From NCBI GenBank assembly GCA_963703855.1, contig CAVPFW010000022.1, forward strand, positions 62,001 through 126,000: 64,000 bases of DNA. Reading direction: 5' to 3'. The notes under the pieces are model-generated. The model saw only the letters and a program-made list of their open reading frames with translations, had not been told where the DNA came from and made no database searches. Origin of the DNA: AP-15 sp963703855. Lineage in GTDB: Bacteria; Pseudomonadota; Alphaproteobacteria; ATCC43930; CGMCC-115725. Shown in pieces: positions 38,358 to 47,604 of the stretch (positions within the stretch are counted from its first letter, which is position 1; the number at the start of each line of letters is the position of its first letter). The position numbers and the translations under genes are program-made.

Positions 38358-38588
38358 CGGGGCGCTCCATCGTGTTTCGCCGCGCGCAGCGACCGCTCGG
38401 CAAAGATACCACGGCCTGCAGCCTCTCACCCGCTCGCTGCGCGCTTAGCCCCTTCTGCTGCAAATGCGGGTTAGGGAAAGGGCCCATCGAAGATGGATGA
38501 TGCCCGCGCTGCTTTCTAAATCGAGGATGCAATCGAACCGGGCGGGTTCGGTCGCACCGGCTCGGGGGCGAAATTCAGGCTCACGCCA

Positions 38589-38867
38589 TCAGTCGGTCGG
38601 GGCGGCAACGCGACGGCTCGGCGCCGCCATCGTCGCCGAAGCGCCGGGGCCGGGGGCCGTCGCCTGGCTGGTTGGCGGGTTGGCGCTCGCCATCGGCGCA
38701 TCCGGCAAGTTCCGCCAATCGATCAGACTGACCGCCCAGACGAAGTTCAGGACCATCAGCGCGATCACGACGGCCGCGAGGAACGGGTTCATCCACTGCG
38801 CGGCGCGATCGAGCCGGCCGATCAGCTGCCGTAAGCCATGATCTTCTCGGGAAGATATCCGTCGCAC
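38589..38867 (-). CDS. Small single-pass membrane protein, hypothetical
   Basis: 92 aa from GTG 38867. One hydrophobic helix (A-A-V-V-I-A-L-M-V-L-N-F-V-W, about 30-48) follows an amphipathic N-terminus (L-I-G-R-L-D-R-A-A-Q-W-M-N-P-F); the tail is Ala/Pro-rich. Not recognised. The start is uncertain; an ATG at residue 26 is an alternative. Confidence 0.5.
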   Translation of the reverse strand: MRRISSREDHGLRQLIGRLDRAAQWMNPFLAAVVIALMVLNFVWAVSLIDWRNLPDAPMASANPPTSQATAPGPGASATMAAPSRRVAAPTD

Positions 38868-39193
38868 GCGTGCTGCCTCTGCTCGGCCGATAGGGCTCGC
38901 GGGCCGCGACCGCTGCGGCCAGATGATGCGGGATCGCCGGATGATGCGGGATCGAAAGACGACCTGCCTGAGATGGCGCGGAAATCCGCCGAATTCATCA
39001 AGGCCGGACGCTTTGCCGCACGAACCGGGATATTGCTTTGGCGGCGGCGCCGCAGCAGCGCATATCGGGCAGCCCGCCCATGCAGGCTTCAGGCAAAGGC
39101 TCGCTCGGCGCCCAGTCGTGGCGCAAACCGATTGACTCGCGGCGCGATCGGAAAATCATCGGACGCGGCCGGTGATCAGGAAAGGGCTGAGCG
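38868..39193. other. 326-bp stretch without a recognisable gene
   Basis: Upstream of the Rieske oxygenase. It contains a short direct duplication around 38918-38955 (GATGCGGGATCG twice). The open frame on the + strand has no family features. The promoter of the downstream oxygenase must lie here, but no clear -35/-10 pair was seen. Confidence 0.45.
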
Positions 39194-40276
39194 ATGGCGG
39201 CGGATGTGCTGGTGAAAAACGCCTGGTACGTGGCCGGGCTGTCGCGCGAGTTTCCACCCCGAGAGCTGCGGGGCCAGGTCGTCGCCGAAAAGCCGCTGGT
39301 GCTGTGGCGCACCGGCGACGGCACGGTCGTCGCCTTCGACGAGCGCTGCGTTCACAAGCGCATGCCGCTGTCGCAGGGGCGGCTGGTCGAGGGCGGCCTC
39401 CTCGAATGCGCCTATCACGGGCTGTGCTACGACGCAACCGGCCGCTGCGTGCGGGTTCCGGCCCACCCGGACGGCCGCATCCCGCCGCAGGCCCGGCTGC
39501 GCCCGTACCCGGTGATCGAGCAGGACGGGCTCGTCTGGGTGTGGCCCGGCGACCCGGCCAAGGCGGCTGCCGCGCGGCCGCCGCGCCTGCCCGAGATCGC
39601 CGACCCGGCCTGGGAAACCGCCGATACCGGGCCGATGGCGGTGCCGGCGAACTCGCTGCTGCTGATCGAGAATCTGCTCGACATCACGCATTTCTACCCG
39701 CTGCACGACGGCAATATCGGCGATGTCGAGAACAGCCGCATTCCGGTGCGGCTCGAAGAGGGGGTGCGCGACGGCAACCTTTTTGTCGGCACCGTGCGCG
39801 AGGCTCGCTGCTACCATCAGCCGCCCTTCCTCGAAGATTATCTCGGCTATGATCTGGTCGACCGCGACCACACCCATTTCATGCTGAGCCCGGCGGTCAC
39901 GCGGGTCGAGATGCGGGTCTGGCCCGCCGGCCATCACGGCGACCCGACGGTGGAGCGCGGCTACGTCATCATTCACACCCACACGCCGATCGACCGCGGC
40001 AACCATGTCTGGCGGCTGATCGTCAACATGCCTGCCGGGCTGAAATCCAAATCCGACCCGAGCCGCCCGGCGGTCGAGCGCTTTATGGAAACCTTCCCGG
40101 CGGTGATCGCCGAGGACCGCTGGGCGCTCGAAAGGCAGCAGCGGATGTTCGCCTATCCCGACGACGGCTATGTCGAGGTGTTCCTGCGCCCGGACCGGGC
40201 CTTGCGTCGCGCCCGCGAGATCCTGACCGGCCTCGAACGCACCGAGCGGACACCGCAGGGCGCCGCCGCCGAATAG
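39194..40276 (+). CDS. Rieske [2Fe-2S] aromatic-ring oxygenase (vanillate-demethylase-type oxygenase subunit)
   Basis: 360 aa. The Rieske cluster ligands are C52-x-H54 (C-V-H-K-R) and C72-x2-H75 (C-A-Y-H-G). The mononuclear iron site is in the E-N-L-L-D-I-T-H-F-Y-P-L-H segment. Length and sequence resemble vanillate O-demethylase/PobA-like oxygenase components, which hydroxylate or demethylate aromatics with electrons from a separate reductase. No dedicated ferredoxin reductase is adjacent. Confidence 0.9.
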   Translation: MAADVLVKNAWYVAGLSREFPPRELRGQVVAEKPLVLWRTGDGTVVAFDERCVHKRMPLSQGRLVEGGLLECAYHGLCYDATGRCVRVPAHPDGRIPPQARLRPYPVIEQDGLVWVWPGDPAKAAAARPPRLPEIADPAWETADTGPMAVPANSLLLIENLLDITHFYPLHDGNIGDVENSRIPVRLEEGVRDGNLFVGTVREARCYHQPPFLEDYLGYDLVDRDHTHFMLSPAVTRVEMRVWPAGHHGDPTVERGYVIIHTHTPIDRGNHVWRLIVNMPAGLKSKSDPSRPAVERFMETFPAVIAEDRWALERQQRMFAYPDDGYVEVFLRPDRALRRAREILTGLERTERTPQGAAAE

Positions 40277-40386
40277 CGCAGCAAGATTCTGGCCGGATCG
40301 CGGGATTATCATCATTCCCGCGGACAGCGGAAACCTCAGCAGGGTTCGTCGGGTTGATCCACATTTCCGGAACGGCCGGCATTCTT

Positions 40387-40420
40387 CCCCTCTCTCTCCG
40401 CGCGCGGGGGAGAGAGGGGG
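40387..40420. repeat. GC-rich hairpin between convergent Rieske genes
   Basis: Dyad CCCCTCTCTCTCCGCGCG / CGGGGGAGAGAGGGGG in the 295-bp gap between the two oxygenase genes. It belongs to the same CCCTCTC...GAGAGGG class as at 16845, 41836 and 56778. It may help end transcription from both sides. REP-like half sites (CATTCCCGCGGACAGCGG and TATCCGCGGGAATGACC) flank it; nothing else is seen in the gap. Confidence 0.55.
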
Positions 40421-40571
40421 TAAATAGGGGATGGGCATGGGTGGATCGACTTGGAGGTTTCTGCTTAGGGCAAGCGCTCGGGCCGTTGCCCCCTGTTCAA
40501 GCCGGGGGCAAGCCCCGGGCTATCCGCGGGAATGACCGGCGAGACGGGATGCTGCGTTTCCAGAAATTTCC

Positions 40572-41813
40572 TCAGAACCCCATCAGCGGCCGATAGGCGC
40601 GCCAGAAGCTGCGCACCGAGGCCTCGGTCGTCCGGTTGGCTTCGGAGGCGTGGCCGAAGCCGCCCATTTCGAGGACCGAGCACTCCTCTTCCGAACCGTG
40701 GATCGCCCGCTGGATGAAGTTGCCGACCGCCCCGTCCTCCATCGAGACGTAGCCGGCGGGCCCTACCAGATTGGCCTGCGCCAGGCGCAGCGCGGTCATC
40801 TCGGCATCGTCCTCCTCAAAGCCGATATAGATCCATTGCAGCTCGGTCTTGTCCGGCCCTTTGGGCAATACCAGGCGCAAGGCGATGCAGTTCTGGATCT
40901 GCTGGAGGACGAAATTCGGGAACAGGGACAGGATCTGGGTCGTGGTGTCGTCGCCGAACTCCTCGGTCATCGACAGGAAGCCGGGATCGGCGAGCCGGAA
41001 ATTCTCTCGCATCGACGGCATTCCGGCATAGAGCTGGTCCGAGGTCGCCGCATCGACGCGCTCGGTTTTGTTGCGGGTATAGCTCGCGTGGTGCGCGCCG
41101 CTCTCCGCGATGTCGACGCCGCCTTCCGAGGTCAGGCGCGAGATCCGAAAGGTCGTGAAGAAGCTGTGCAGCAGGGTGGCGTGGTAGGTGTCGCGCACAT
41201 TCTCGAAATAGAGTTTCCAGTTGTTGTGCAGGATCTGCGAGGTCGTCCCCAGGATCTTCGGTTTCCCGTGCATGACCCGGTGAATGCGCGAGCCGATCAG
41301 ATTGCCGATGTAGTCGCCGAGGGAGGGCGCGTCGGGCGACAACGTGCCGAAAACCAGATCGCCGAAATGGTCGACGCGCAGCTTTTTGAGCCCGTGCTGG
41401 TCGAGGCGGAAGCTTTCCGGCATGCCGCCCTTGCCGGCGATCCCGCGGCGAAAGGCGATGCTGTCGAGGTTGCCTTCGAGATCGTAGCGCCAGGCGTGAT
41501 AGACGCAGGTCAGATTGTCGGCATGGCCGCGCCGCTTCAGGCAGACGAGGTTGCCGCGGTGGGCGCAGCGGTTGACCATCGCATGGATCTCGCCGTCATG
41601 CCCGCGGGTGACGATGATCGGGGTCTCGCCGAGAAAATTCGTCAGATAGTCGCCGGGCTCGGGCAATTCGCCGGCCAGGGTCAGAAACTGCCAGGTCGGC
41701 CCGAGAAAAACCCGGGTCAGCTCCTCGCGGTAGATCTCCGGATCGGCGAACACCCGGTAGGGGATTCGGGCATTGCCCTCGGCCGGCCATTTGAGCGCAG
41801 GTTGATTGGACAT
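40572..41813 (-). CDS. Aromatic-ring-hydroxylating dioxygenase alpha subunit
   Basis: 413 aa. Rieske ligands C83/H85 (R-C-A-H-R-G) and C103/H106 (C-V-Y-H-A-W), and the catalytic-domain iron motif in E-N-V-R-D-T-Y-H-A-T-L-L-H-S. It resembles salicylate/anthranilate hydroxylase large subunits that form NIH-shift-free dihydroxy products. No beta subunit or ferredoxin follows. The flavin reductase gene lies upstream on the same strand (139-bp gap), making it a possible, unproven electron partner. Confidence 0.9.
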   Translation of the reverse strand: MSNQPALKWPAEGNARIPYRVFADPEIYREELTRVFLGPTWQFLTLAGELPEPGDYLTNFLGETPIIVTRGHDGEIHAMVNRCAHRGNLVCLKRRGHADNLTCVYHAWRYDLEGNLDSIAFRRGIAGKGGMPESFRLDQHGLKKLRVDHFGDLVFGTLSPDAPSLGDYIGNLIGSRIHRVMHGKPKILGTTSQILHNNWKLYFENVRDTYHATLLHSFFTTFRISRLTSEGGVDIAESGAHHASYTRNKTERVDAATSDQLYAGMPSMRENFRLADPGFLSMTEEFGDDTTTQILSLFPNFVLQQIQNCIALRLVLPKGPDKTELQWIYIGFEEDDAEMTALRLAQANLVGPAGYVSMEDGAVGNFIQRAIHGSEEECSVLEMGGFGHASEANRTTEASVRSFWRAYRPLMGF

Positions 41814-41835
41814 GAGGAAATTCCTTGTTCAGGCC

Positions 41836-41919
41836 CCCTCACCCACCCAGCCTGGCGGCTGGGTCCCCCCTCTCCCGCAATGCGGGAGAGGGTGCTGAGC
41901 GCAGCGAGGCGGGTGAGGG
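41836..41919. repeat. Nested palindromic REP-like element
   Basis: Outer arms CCCTCACCC / GGGTGAGGG enclose an inner perfect hairpin CCCTCTCCCGCA / TGCGGGAGAGGG (41868-41892) and a small CAGCC...GGCTG dyad. It sits between the flavin reductase and oxygenase genes. Confidence 0.7.
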
Positions 41920-41952
41920 TATCGCACCAACAGGCGACCCCCGAGAGACGCG

Positions 41953-42456
41953 TCAGCCGCCGTAGAAGACGTTGTCGCCCAATTCCTTCATTTCGAGGAT
42001 CGCGGCGTCGGGGCGGCCGGTGATCGGCTTTGGCAGGTGGGCCTCGACGACCTCGCCGACGATGATGTGGTGGTCGCCCTGCTCCACCACCGTGGTGACC
42101 CGGCACTCCACCGCGGCCAATGCCGCATCGAGGATCGGCGCGCCGTTGGCGCCCTTGTGGACGGCCTGGCCGGAGAGCTTGCCGCCCTCGAGCTTGGTCG
42201 GCTTGAAAAACGTGAAGGCCACCCCCTTGTGGTCCTTGCCCAGCATGTTGAGGGCGAAATTCCTGGTGTTCTTGACGATCGGATAGGCGCCGGAATCGGT
42301 CTTGACCCCGACCACCACCAGAGGCGGGTTGAACGCGGTCTGCGTCACCCAGTTGACCGTGGCGGCGGCGACGTTGCCCTCGCCGTCATCCGCGGTCAGC
42401 ACATAGATCCCATAGGGGATCATGCGCAGCGCGGTCTTCTTGGCGTCCTGGTCCAT
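41953..42456 (-). CDS. Flavin reductase-like FMN-binding protein
   Basis: 167 aa, ATG 42456 behind AGGAGG. Flavin_Reduct fold: I-P-Y-G-I-Y-V-L-T-A, T-A-T-V-N-W-V-T-Q-x-x-F-N-P-P (flavin loop), F-A-L-N-M-L and G-D-H-H-I-I-V-G-E-V-V near the C-terminus. It supplies reduced FMN to oxygenases or acts as a NAD(P)H:flavin reductase. It is upstream of a Rieske oxygenase and the only flavin reductase in the window, which also holds two LLM enzymes needing reduced flavin. Confidence 0.88.
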   Translation of the reverse strand: MDQDAKKTALRMIPYGIYVLTADDGEGNVAAATVNWVTQTAFNPPLVVVGVKTDSGAYPIVKNTRNFALNMLGKDHKGVAFTFFKPTKLEGGKLSGQAVHKGANGAPILDAALAAVECRVTTVVEQGDHHIIVGEVVEAHLPKPITGRPDAAILEMKELGDNVFYGG

Positions 42457-42734
42457 CTCGATCCTCCTGCAAGGAATTCGCTCGGAGGCGATCATAGCCC
42501 AAGAACCGCCGGGCGATGAACCCGTCTCGGGCGTCGCCGCCTCCTCGGCCTTGGACCACGCTCCGCACGCTGCCGGCGCAGCAGCCTGTCGCCGGTGCCG
42601 ATTGCGGCGAGATGCCGGTCCCGGTCACCGCAAGGAGCCCCGGTCCGGAGGCATTTTATACCTTATCTTTACCGATCGGGGCGAGCATCGGCCAGTGTTG
42701 AGGGTCATCTACAGCTGCCTCACGCAGCAGCACG

Positions 42735-44111
42735 ATGCCGGGCCATGTTGTCCCGCCCGGGTTGCTCGCGATGCCCGTCGCCGCCGTCACCCTGGCGATC
42801 GTCATGCTCGGCATGTCGGCATCGCTGATCGAAGAGCAGCGCGACCGACGCACCGCGCTAGAGGCCGAAGAGCTTCGCCGCAGCAAAGAGCATTTGGCGC
42901 GGGCGCAGCGGATCGCCCCTATGGGCAGCGACCTGCGCAACATGCGCACCGACGAGGCCGAGTGGTCGGACGAAACCTACCGGATCTTCGGCGTGTCGCG
43001 CGACACCTACATCCCCTCGACGGCGAATTTTCTGCGGATGCTCCATCCGGGCGACCGCGCGCTGGTTCTGGCGACCAGGGACAAGATCAAAAACGGCATA
43101 TGTCCCGATTCGTTCGAGTACCGCATCATTCGGCCGGACGGCACCCTGCGGCACATCTATCGCGAAAACGAGCTGATTCGGGACGAGACCCGCCATCCGC
43201 CCTACGTGGCTGGAACGATCCAGGACATCACCGATGTCCGCGCGGCGCAGGGGCGGGAAAAGAGCTGGAGCGGCAGCTGATGCATTCGCAGAAGCTCGAG
43301 GCGCTCGGCACCCTGGCCGGCGGGGTGGCGCACGACCTCAACAATACCTTGGTGCCGATCCTGGCGTTGTCAAAGCTGGCGTTGGACGAATTGCCCGCGG
43401 CGAGCCCGGTGCGCGGCGACATCGAGACCATCGCGCGGGCCAGCGAGCGCGCCCGCGACCTGGTCAAGCAGGTGCTCGCCTTCAGCCGCAAGCAGGACTT
43501 TGTCCGCGAGCCGGTCGACCTCGCCGCGGTGGCGCGCGAGGCGTTGCAGATGCTGCGCGCCAGCCTGCCCGCCACCATCCGCATCGACGAGCGCATCGCC
43601 GCGGTGCCGGCGCTGCTCGGCGACCCCGGCGAGCTGCACCAGGCGGTGGTCAACCTGGTCACCAACGCCGCCCAGGCGATCGGCGCCGCGGCCGGCACCA
43701 TCACCCTCGGGGTCGGCACCCTCGCGGTCGGCACCCTCGGACCGCGGGAACCCTCGGGCTCGGCACCCCCGGGGTCGGGCCGCCCACCCCCGCCGGGCCG
43801 CACCGCGCCGAGACCGCGGTCTGCCTGTCGGTCGCCGACACCGGCTGCGGCATCGACGAGGCCACCCTCGACCGCATCTTCGAGCCGTTCTTCACCACCA
43901 AGAACGTCGGCGAGGGCACCGGCCTGGGGCTGTCGTCGTGCACGGCATCGTCACCCGCCACGGCGGCCGGATCGACATCCGCAGCCGGCCCGGCGCCGGC
44001 AGCGTGTTCACCATCGTGCTGCCGATCCCCGCTCCGCCGCAAACCGCGGCACCCCGCGAAACCGCGGCACCCCTCGACACCGCCGCCCCCATTGAAACCG
44101 CCGCCGCGTGA
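42735..44111 (+). pseudogene. PAS-domain hybrid-type sensor histidine kinase 1, three frame breaks
   Basis: One N-terminal membrane helix and a PAS domain (W-S-D-E-T-Y-R-I-F-G; G-T-I-Q-D-I-T) are read from 42735. The kinase follows in other frames: H-box G-G-V-A-H-D-L-N-N-T, N-box N-L-V-T-N-A-A-Q-A, then C-L-S-V-A-D-T-G-C-G-I-D and F-T-T-K-N-V-G-E-G-T-G-L-G-L. Breaks lie at about 43256-43262 (one A missing), about 43738-43746 (two extra bases relative to kinase 2) and 43934-43935 (one G missing; kinase 2 reads TGTCGGTCGTG). From 43266 on it is almost identical to kinase 2. Probably inactive if the sequence is right. It precedes a response regulator. Confidence 0.8.
43266..44100 (+). repeat. 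Direct repeat A: kinase module shared by the two sensor kinases
   Basis: Matches 46620-47515 with only a handful of substitutions over the first 430 bases (differences such as AATACC/AACACC and CCC/CCG), plus indels in the 15-bp repeat region and at the Pro/Thr-rich 3' tail. Confidence 0.88.
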
Positions 44112-44137
44112 GCCGGCAGCAGCGAGGCCCTCATCTG

Positions 44138-44506
44138 ATGCCGAAGATCCTGGTCATCGACGACGACATGCTGGTCTGCGACACCATCGTGCGGATCCTC
44201 GAACGCAAGGGCTATCGCGTGCTGGTTGCCGCAGACGGCGTGCACGGTCTGCGAATGTTCCGCAGCGAGCAGCCCGATCTGGTGATCACCGACATCATCA
44301 TGCCGGAAAAGGAAGGTTTGGAGACGATCCGCGAGATCCGCGATCAGCGCCCCGATGCAAAGATCCTCGCCATCTCCGGCGGCGGCCGCATCGGCAACAT
44401 GGATTTCCTCGCTTTTGCCGGGAAATTGGGCGCGTCCGAGATCATGCCCAAACCGTTCGACCCGACCGATCTGGTCGATCGCGTCGCCCGTTGCCTCGAT
44501 GGTTGA
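44138..44506 (+). CDS. Single-domain response regulator (CheY-like receiver)
   Basis: About 122 aa: I-D-D-D acidic pocket, phospho-acceptor D in V-I-T-D-I-I-M-P, Ser in A-I-S-G-G-G and K in M-P-K-P-F. No output domain, so it passes phosphate on or acts by protein contact. ATG 44138 gives the family-typical M-P-K-I-L-V-I-D-D-D; a GTG at 44108 overlapping the kinase stop (GTGA) is possible. It lies between the two related kinases and is probably served by either. Confidence 0.9.
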   Translation: MPKILVIDDDMLVCDTIVRILERKGYRVLVAADGVHGLRMFRSEQPDLVITDIIMPEKEGLETIREIRDQRPDAKILAISGGGRIGNMDFLAFAGKLGASEIMPKPFDPTDLVDRVARCLDG

Positions 44507-45051
44507 GTTTTTTCCAATTCGTGGAGCGAGGCCGACTGCCGCAGCTGGTGCCCGAGAAGCCCTCAGCCGCGCTACCCGCCTCCCCTGCATTGCGGAGGCT
44601 GGCCGGGGAAAGAAATTCCATCACGAACAGTCCGCCGCGAGACCGCTTTCATCGGAACCCCGCCCCGCGGGACCGGGTGGGCGAGAGATCGGGAGCGGGA
44701 TCGTCCCTCGCATTCCGACCATCAGAGCAATGCCCGATCGAATCGGGTCACCTTCACCGACCGCCACCCGCGAGCTTGACCCGCGAATCCCGTGGATGCC
44801 CACGCCTTTCTTGCGCCGGGCCATACCGGGTTTCAAGACGTGGATGCGCGGAACAAGTCCGGGCAAGGGGTGCCTGCGATTGCGACGGCATTCCCGACCG
44901 CCGTTCTATCGTTGTGACGATTTCTCAACCGGACAGCCGCGGGTCAGGCCCGGTGATCAAGCCGGGCCGTGACGAATAAGGGGTGGTCCAGCCCGATCGA
45001 AATCCGCGTCTGGCACGGAGAGCCGTTCCGCCATAGAGCGAGCCGATATCG
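44507..45051. other. 545-bp stretch without a recognisable gene
   Basis: Between the response regulator and kinase 2. It contains degenerate pieces of alphaproteobacterial interspersed palindromes (around 44800-44875, e.g. TCAAGACGTGGATGCGCGGA, and 44955-44985, ATCAAGCCGGGCCGTGACGA). No coding frame with family features was seen. Confidence 0.5.
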
Positions 45052-47604
45052 ATGCGGCACCAAGGATGGTCGATAAATCGCCGGCTGCGGTTGCCGGGTG
45101 CGCGCCGGCTTTCCTTGCGCCTGCTGATCATCGCCCTGCTCGGTGCGCTTCTGCTCCCGTTCATCGGCGGGGCGGCCCTCGTGGCGGTCCGGCGCTCCGC
45201 CGCGCAGTGGCGTCCGCTCATTGAAATCGGCGTCGGCGGGCTCGCGGTGATAATTCTCGGCGGATCGGCCGCTCTGCTCGCCGCTCGCCGGATCAGCCGC
45301 TCGATGACGATGCTCTCGGCCGCAGCTCTCGCCCTGGGCCACGGCCATCGGCTGCCGCAATACGCCGACGGCATCAAGGAAATCGACGACGTTGTCGCGT
45401 CATTGAGAATGGCCGCCGCCGTCCTGGCCGAACGTTCCGAGCAGCGCTGCCGGGCAGAGGCTGCGCTGCGCCGCAGCGAGCAGCGTTTCCGCGATATTGC
45501 CGAAGTCGGCGGGGATTGGGTTTGGGAATCGGATGCCGAGCACCGCTTCACGGCGTTTGCCGGAAACAGCTTGGAGGTCGTGTCGTCCTCGGGCATCACC
45601 CCGGAGGCTACTCTCGGCAAGACTCGGTGGCAGGTCGCCGGCGCCGATCCCGAATTTGACCCGCAATGGCGGCAGCACAAGGCCGAGCTGGACGCCCACC
45701 GACCGTTCCGCCGGTTCCAATATTCCATCGCGCGATCGGGCCAGCGCTTTTATTTTTCGGTCAGCGGGAAACCCGTTTTTGACGAAACCGGAATTTTTTG
45801 CGGCTACCGCGGGACGGCCACCAACGTCACCGATACCGTCGCAGCGCTGCAGCGTGCCGAGCAGGCGGAAGCGCGGCTGCGCGATGCGGTGGACAGCATA
45901 ACCGAGGGGTTCGTGATTTATGACCATGACGACCGCTTTGTCATGTGCAACGAGAGTTATCGACGCCTCTATCCGCAATGCGAGGGATGCCTCGTTCCGG
46001 GCGTTCCATTCGAGGACATCCTGCGCTGCTACCTCGGCACCGACACGCGCGCAGCGGAGTGGCTGGCCAGGCGGATGCGGCAACACCGCGATCTCGCGGG
46101 CTCTCTCGAACAGAAGCTGACCGACGGCCGTTGGGTGCTGACCTCCGAGAGGCGGATGCGCGACGGCGGCACCGCCGGTCTTCGCGTCGACATCACCGCG
46201 TTCAAGGCAGTGCAGGCGGAATTGCGCGCGAGCCGCGAGCATTTGGCGCGGGCGCAGCGGGTTGCCGCGACCGGCAGCTTCGAGCTCGACCTGCAAACGC
46301 GCGAGGTCGATTGGTCCGACGAGACCTACCGCATCTTTGGGCTCAGCCGGGGCAATGGCCGGCTGGACCAGACTGCTCTCGAAGAAATGGTCATCCCCGA
46401 GGATCGGCAGCGCCTCAGGGACCAGATCGCGGCGGTCGTGTCGAACGGACGATCGGACCCGGTGTGGGAATATCGCATCCGCCGTCCCGACGGACATATC
46501 CGCACCCTGCACCGGGAAATGGAGCTGATGCTCGATGCGGCCGGCCAGCCCCATAAGCTCGTGGGGGTGGTCAAGGACGTGACCGAGCTGCGCGAGGCCG
46601 AGCGGCGGCGCGACGAATTGGAGCGGCAGCTGATGCATTCGCAGAAGCTCGAGGCGCTCGGCACCCTGGCCGGCGGGGTGGCGCACGACCTCAACAACAC
46701 CCTGGTGCCGATCCTGGCGTTGTCAAAGCTGGCGCTGGACGAATTGCCGGCGGCGAGCCCGGTGCGCGGCGACATCGAGACCATCGCGCGGGCCAGCGAG
46801 CGCGCCCGCGACCTGGTCAAGCAGGTGCTCGCCTTCAGCCGCAAGCAGGACTTTGTCCGCGAGCCGGTCGACCTCGCCGCGGTGGCGCGCGAGGCGTTGC
46901 AGATGCTGCGCGCCAGCCTGCCCGCGACCATCCGCATCGACGAGCGCATCGCCGCGGTGCCGGCGCTGCTCGGCGACCCCGGCGAGCTGCACCAGGCGGT
47001 GGTCAACCTGGTCACCAACGCCGCCCAGGCGATCGGCGCCGCGGCCGGCACCATCACCCACCCTCGCGGTCGGCACCCTCGCGGTCGGCACCCTCGCGGT
47101 CGGCACCCTCGCGGTCGGCACCCTCGCGGTCGGCACCCTCGACGCGGGAACCCTCGGGCTCGGCACCCCCGGGGTCGGGCTGCCCACCCCCGCCGGGCCG
47201 CACCGCGCCGAGACCGCGGTCTGCCTGTCGGTCGGCGACACCGGCTGCGGCATCGACGAGGCCACCCTCGACCGCATCTTCGAGCCGTTCTTCACCACCA
47301 AGAACGTCGGCGAGGGCACCGGCCTGGGGCTGTCGGTCGTGCACGGCATCGTCACCCGCCACGGCGGCCGGATCGACATCCGCAGCCGGCCCGGCGCCGG
47401 CAGCGTGTTCACCATCGTGCTGCCGATCCCCGCTCCGCCGCAAACCGCGGCACCCCGCGAAAGCACGGCACCCCCGCGGCACCGCCCCCTGAAACCGCCG
47501 CCCCCATTGAAACCGACGGTATGCCGGTCAGCGACACCAAGGTGCGGATCCCTCATGCCGCGTTGCTGCCCCTGGCGGGGTCGGCGTATTCCGGCACCCG
47601 ATAA
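45052..47604 (+). CDS. Multi-PAS sensor histidine kinase 2, frame broken in the ATPase-domain repeat
   Basis: Reads as 850 aa. Two membrane helices (about 22-45 and 58-80) and a HAMP-like region precede PAS modules at about 145-265, 280-385 and 395-520. The HisKA H-box G-G-V-A-H-D-L-N-N-T and N-box N-L-V-T-N-A-A-Q-A-I-G are in frame. After G-T-I-T an extra four bases (CCAC, near 47056-47061) shift it, so residues past about 670 (H-P-R-G-R repeats) are out of frame. The proper continuation V-G-T-L-A repeats, V-C-L-S-V-G-D-T-G-C-G-I-D and G-L-G-L-S-V-V-H-G is in the next frame. The Pro/Thr-rich tail is low complexity. The product as read lacks most of the ATP-binding domain. Confidence 0.78.
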   Translation: MRHQGWSINRRLRLPGARRLSLRLLIIALLGALLLPFIGGAALVAVRRSAAQWRPLIEIGVGGLAVIILGGSAALLAARRISRSMTMLSAAALALGHGHRLPQYADGIKEIDDVVASLRMAAAVLAERSEQRCRAEAALRRSEQRFRDIAEVGGDWVWESDAEHRFTAFAGNSLEVVSSSGITPEATLGKTRWQVAGADPEFDPQWRQHKAELDAHRPFRRFQYSIARSGQRFYFSVSGKPVFDETGIFCGYRGTATNVTDTVAALQRAEQAEARLRDAVDSITEGFVIYDHDDRFVMCNESYRRLYPQCEGCLVPGVPFEDILRCYLGTDTRAAEWLARRMRQHRDLAGSLEQKLTDGRWVLTSERRMRDGGTAGLRVDITAFKAVQAELRASREHLARAQRVAATGSFELDLQTREVDWSDETYRIFGLSRGNGRLDQTALEEMVIPEDRQRLRDQIAAVVSNGRSDPVWEYRIRRPDGHIRTLHREMELMLDAAGQPHKLVGVVKDVTELREAERRRDELERQLMHSQKLEALGTLAGGVAHDLNNTLVPILALSKLALDELPAASPVRGDIETIARASERARDLVKQVLAFSRKQDFVREPVDLAAVAREALQMLRASLPATIRIDERIAAVPALLGDPGELHQAVVNLVTNAAQAIGAAAGTITHPRGRHPRGRHPRGRHPRGRHPRGRHPRRGNPRARHPRGRAAHPRRAAPRRDRGLPVGRRHRLRHRRGHPRPHLRAVLHHQERRRGHRPGAVGRARHRHPPRRPDRHPQPARRRQRVHHRAADPRSAANRGTPRKHGTPAAPPPETAAPIETDGMPVSDTKVRIPHAALLPLAGSAYSGTR
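46620..47515 (+). repeat. Direct repeat B: kinase module shared by the two sensor kinases
   Basis: Partner of 43266-44100. It is longer because of extra 15-bp units in the tandem repeat. Low divergence implies recent duplication or gene conversion limited to the kinase-core part; the sensor parts differ. Confidence 0.88.
47062..47136 (+). repeat. 15-bp tandem repeat (five perfect units) inside a histidine-kinase ATPase domain
   Basis: Unit CCTCGCGGTCGGCAC repeated five times without change, followed by two degenerate units to 47166. In the correct kinase frame each unit encodes V-G-T-L-A. Kinase 1 has only about two such units (about 43709-43740). It lies between the N-box and the G1 box, where a surface loop or lid segment is expected. 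Confidence 0.9.

Noticed and set aside
36537..38429. A 630-codon open frame that looks like a hydrolase-oxygenase fusion
   Set aside because: The middle third is an Arg-rich out-of-frame reading of the hydrolase gene. The LLM enzyme has its own GTG coupled to the hydrolase stop, and the hydrolase continues in another frame.
40572..42456. Complete multicomponent ring-hydroxylating dioxygenase operon
   Set aside because: Only the alpha subunit and a flavin reductase are present; no beta subunit, ferredoxin or ferredoxin reductase was found.
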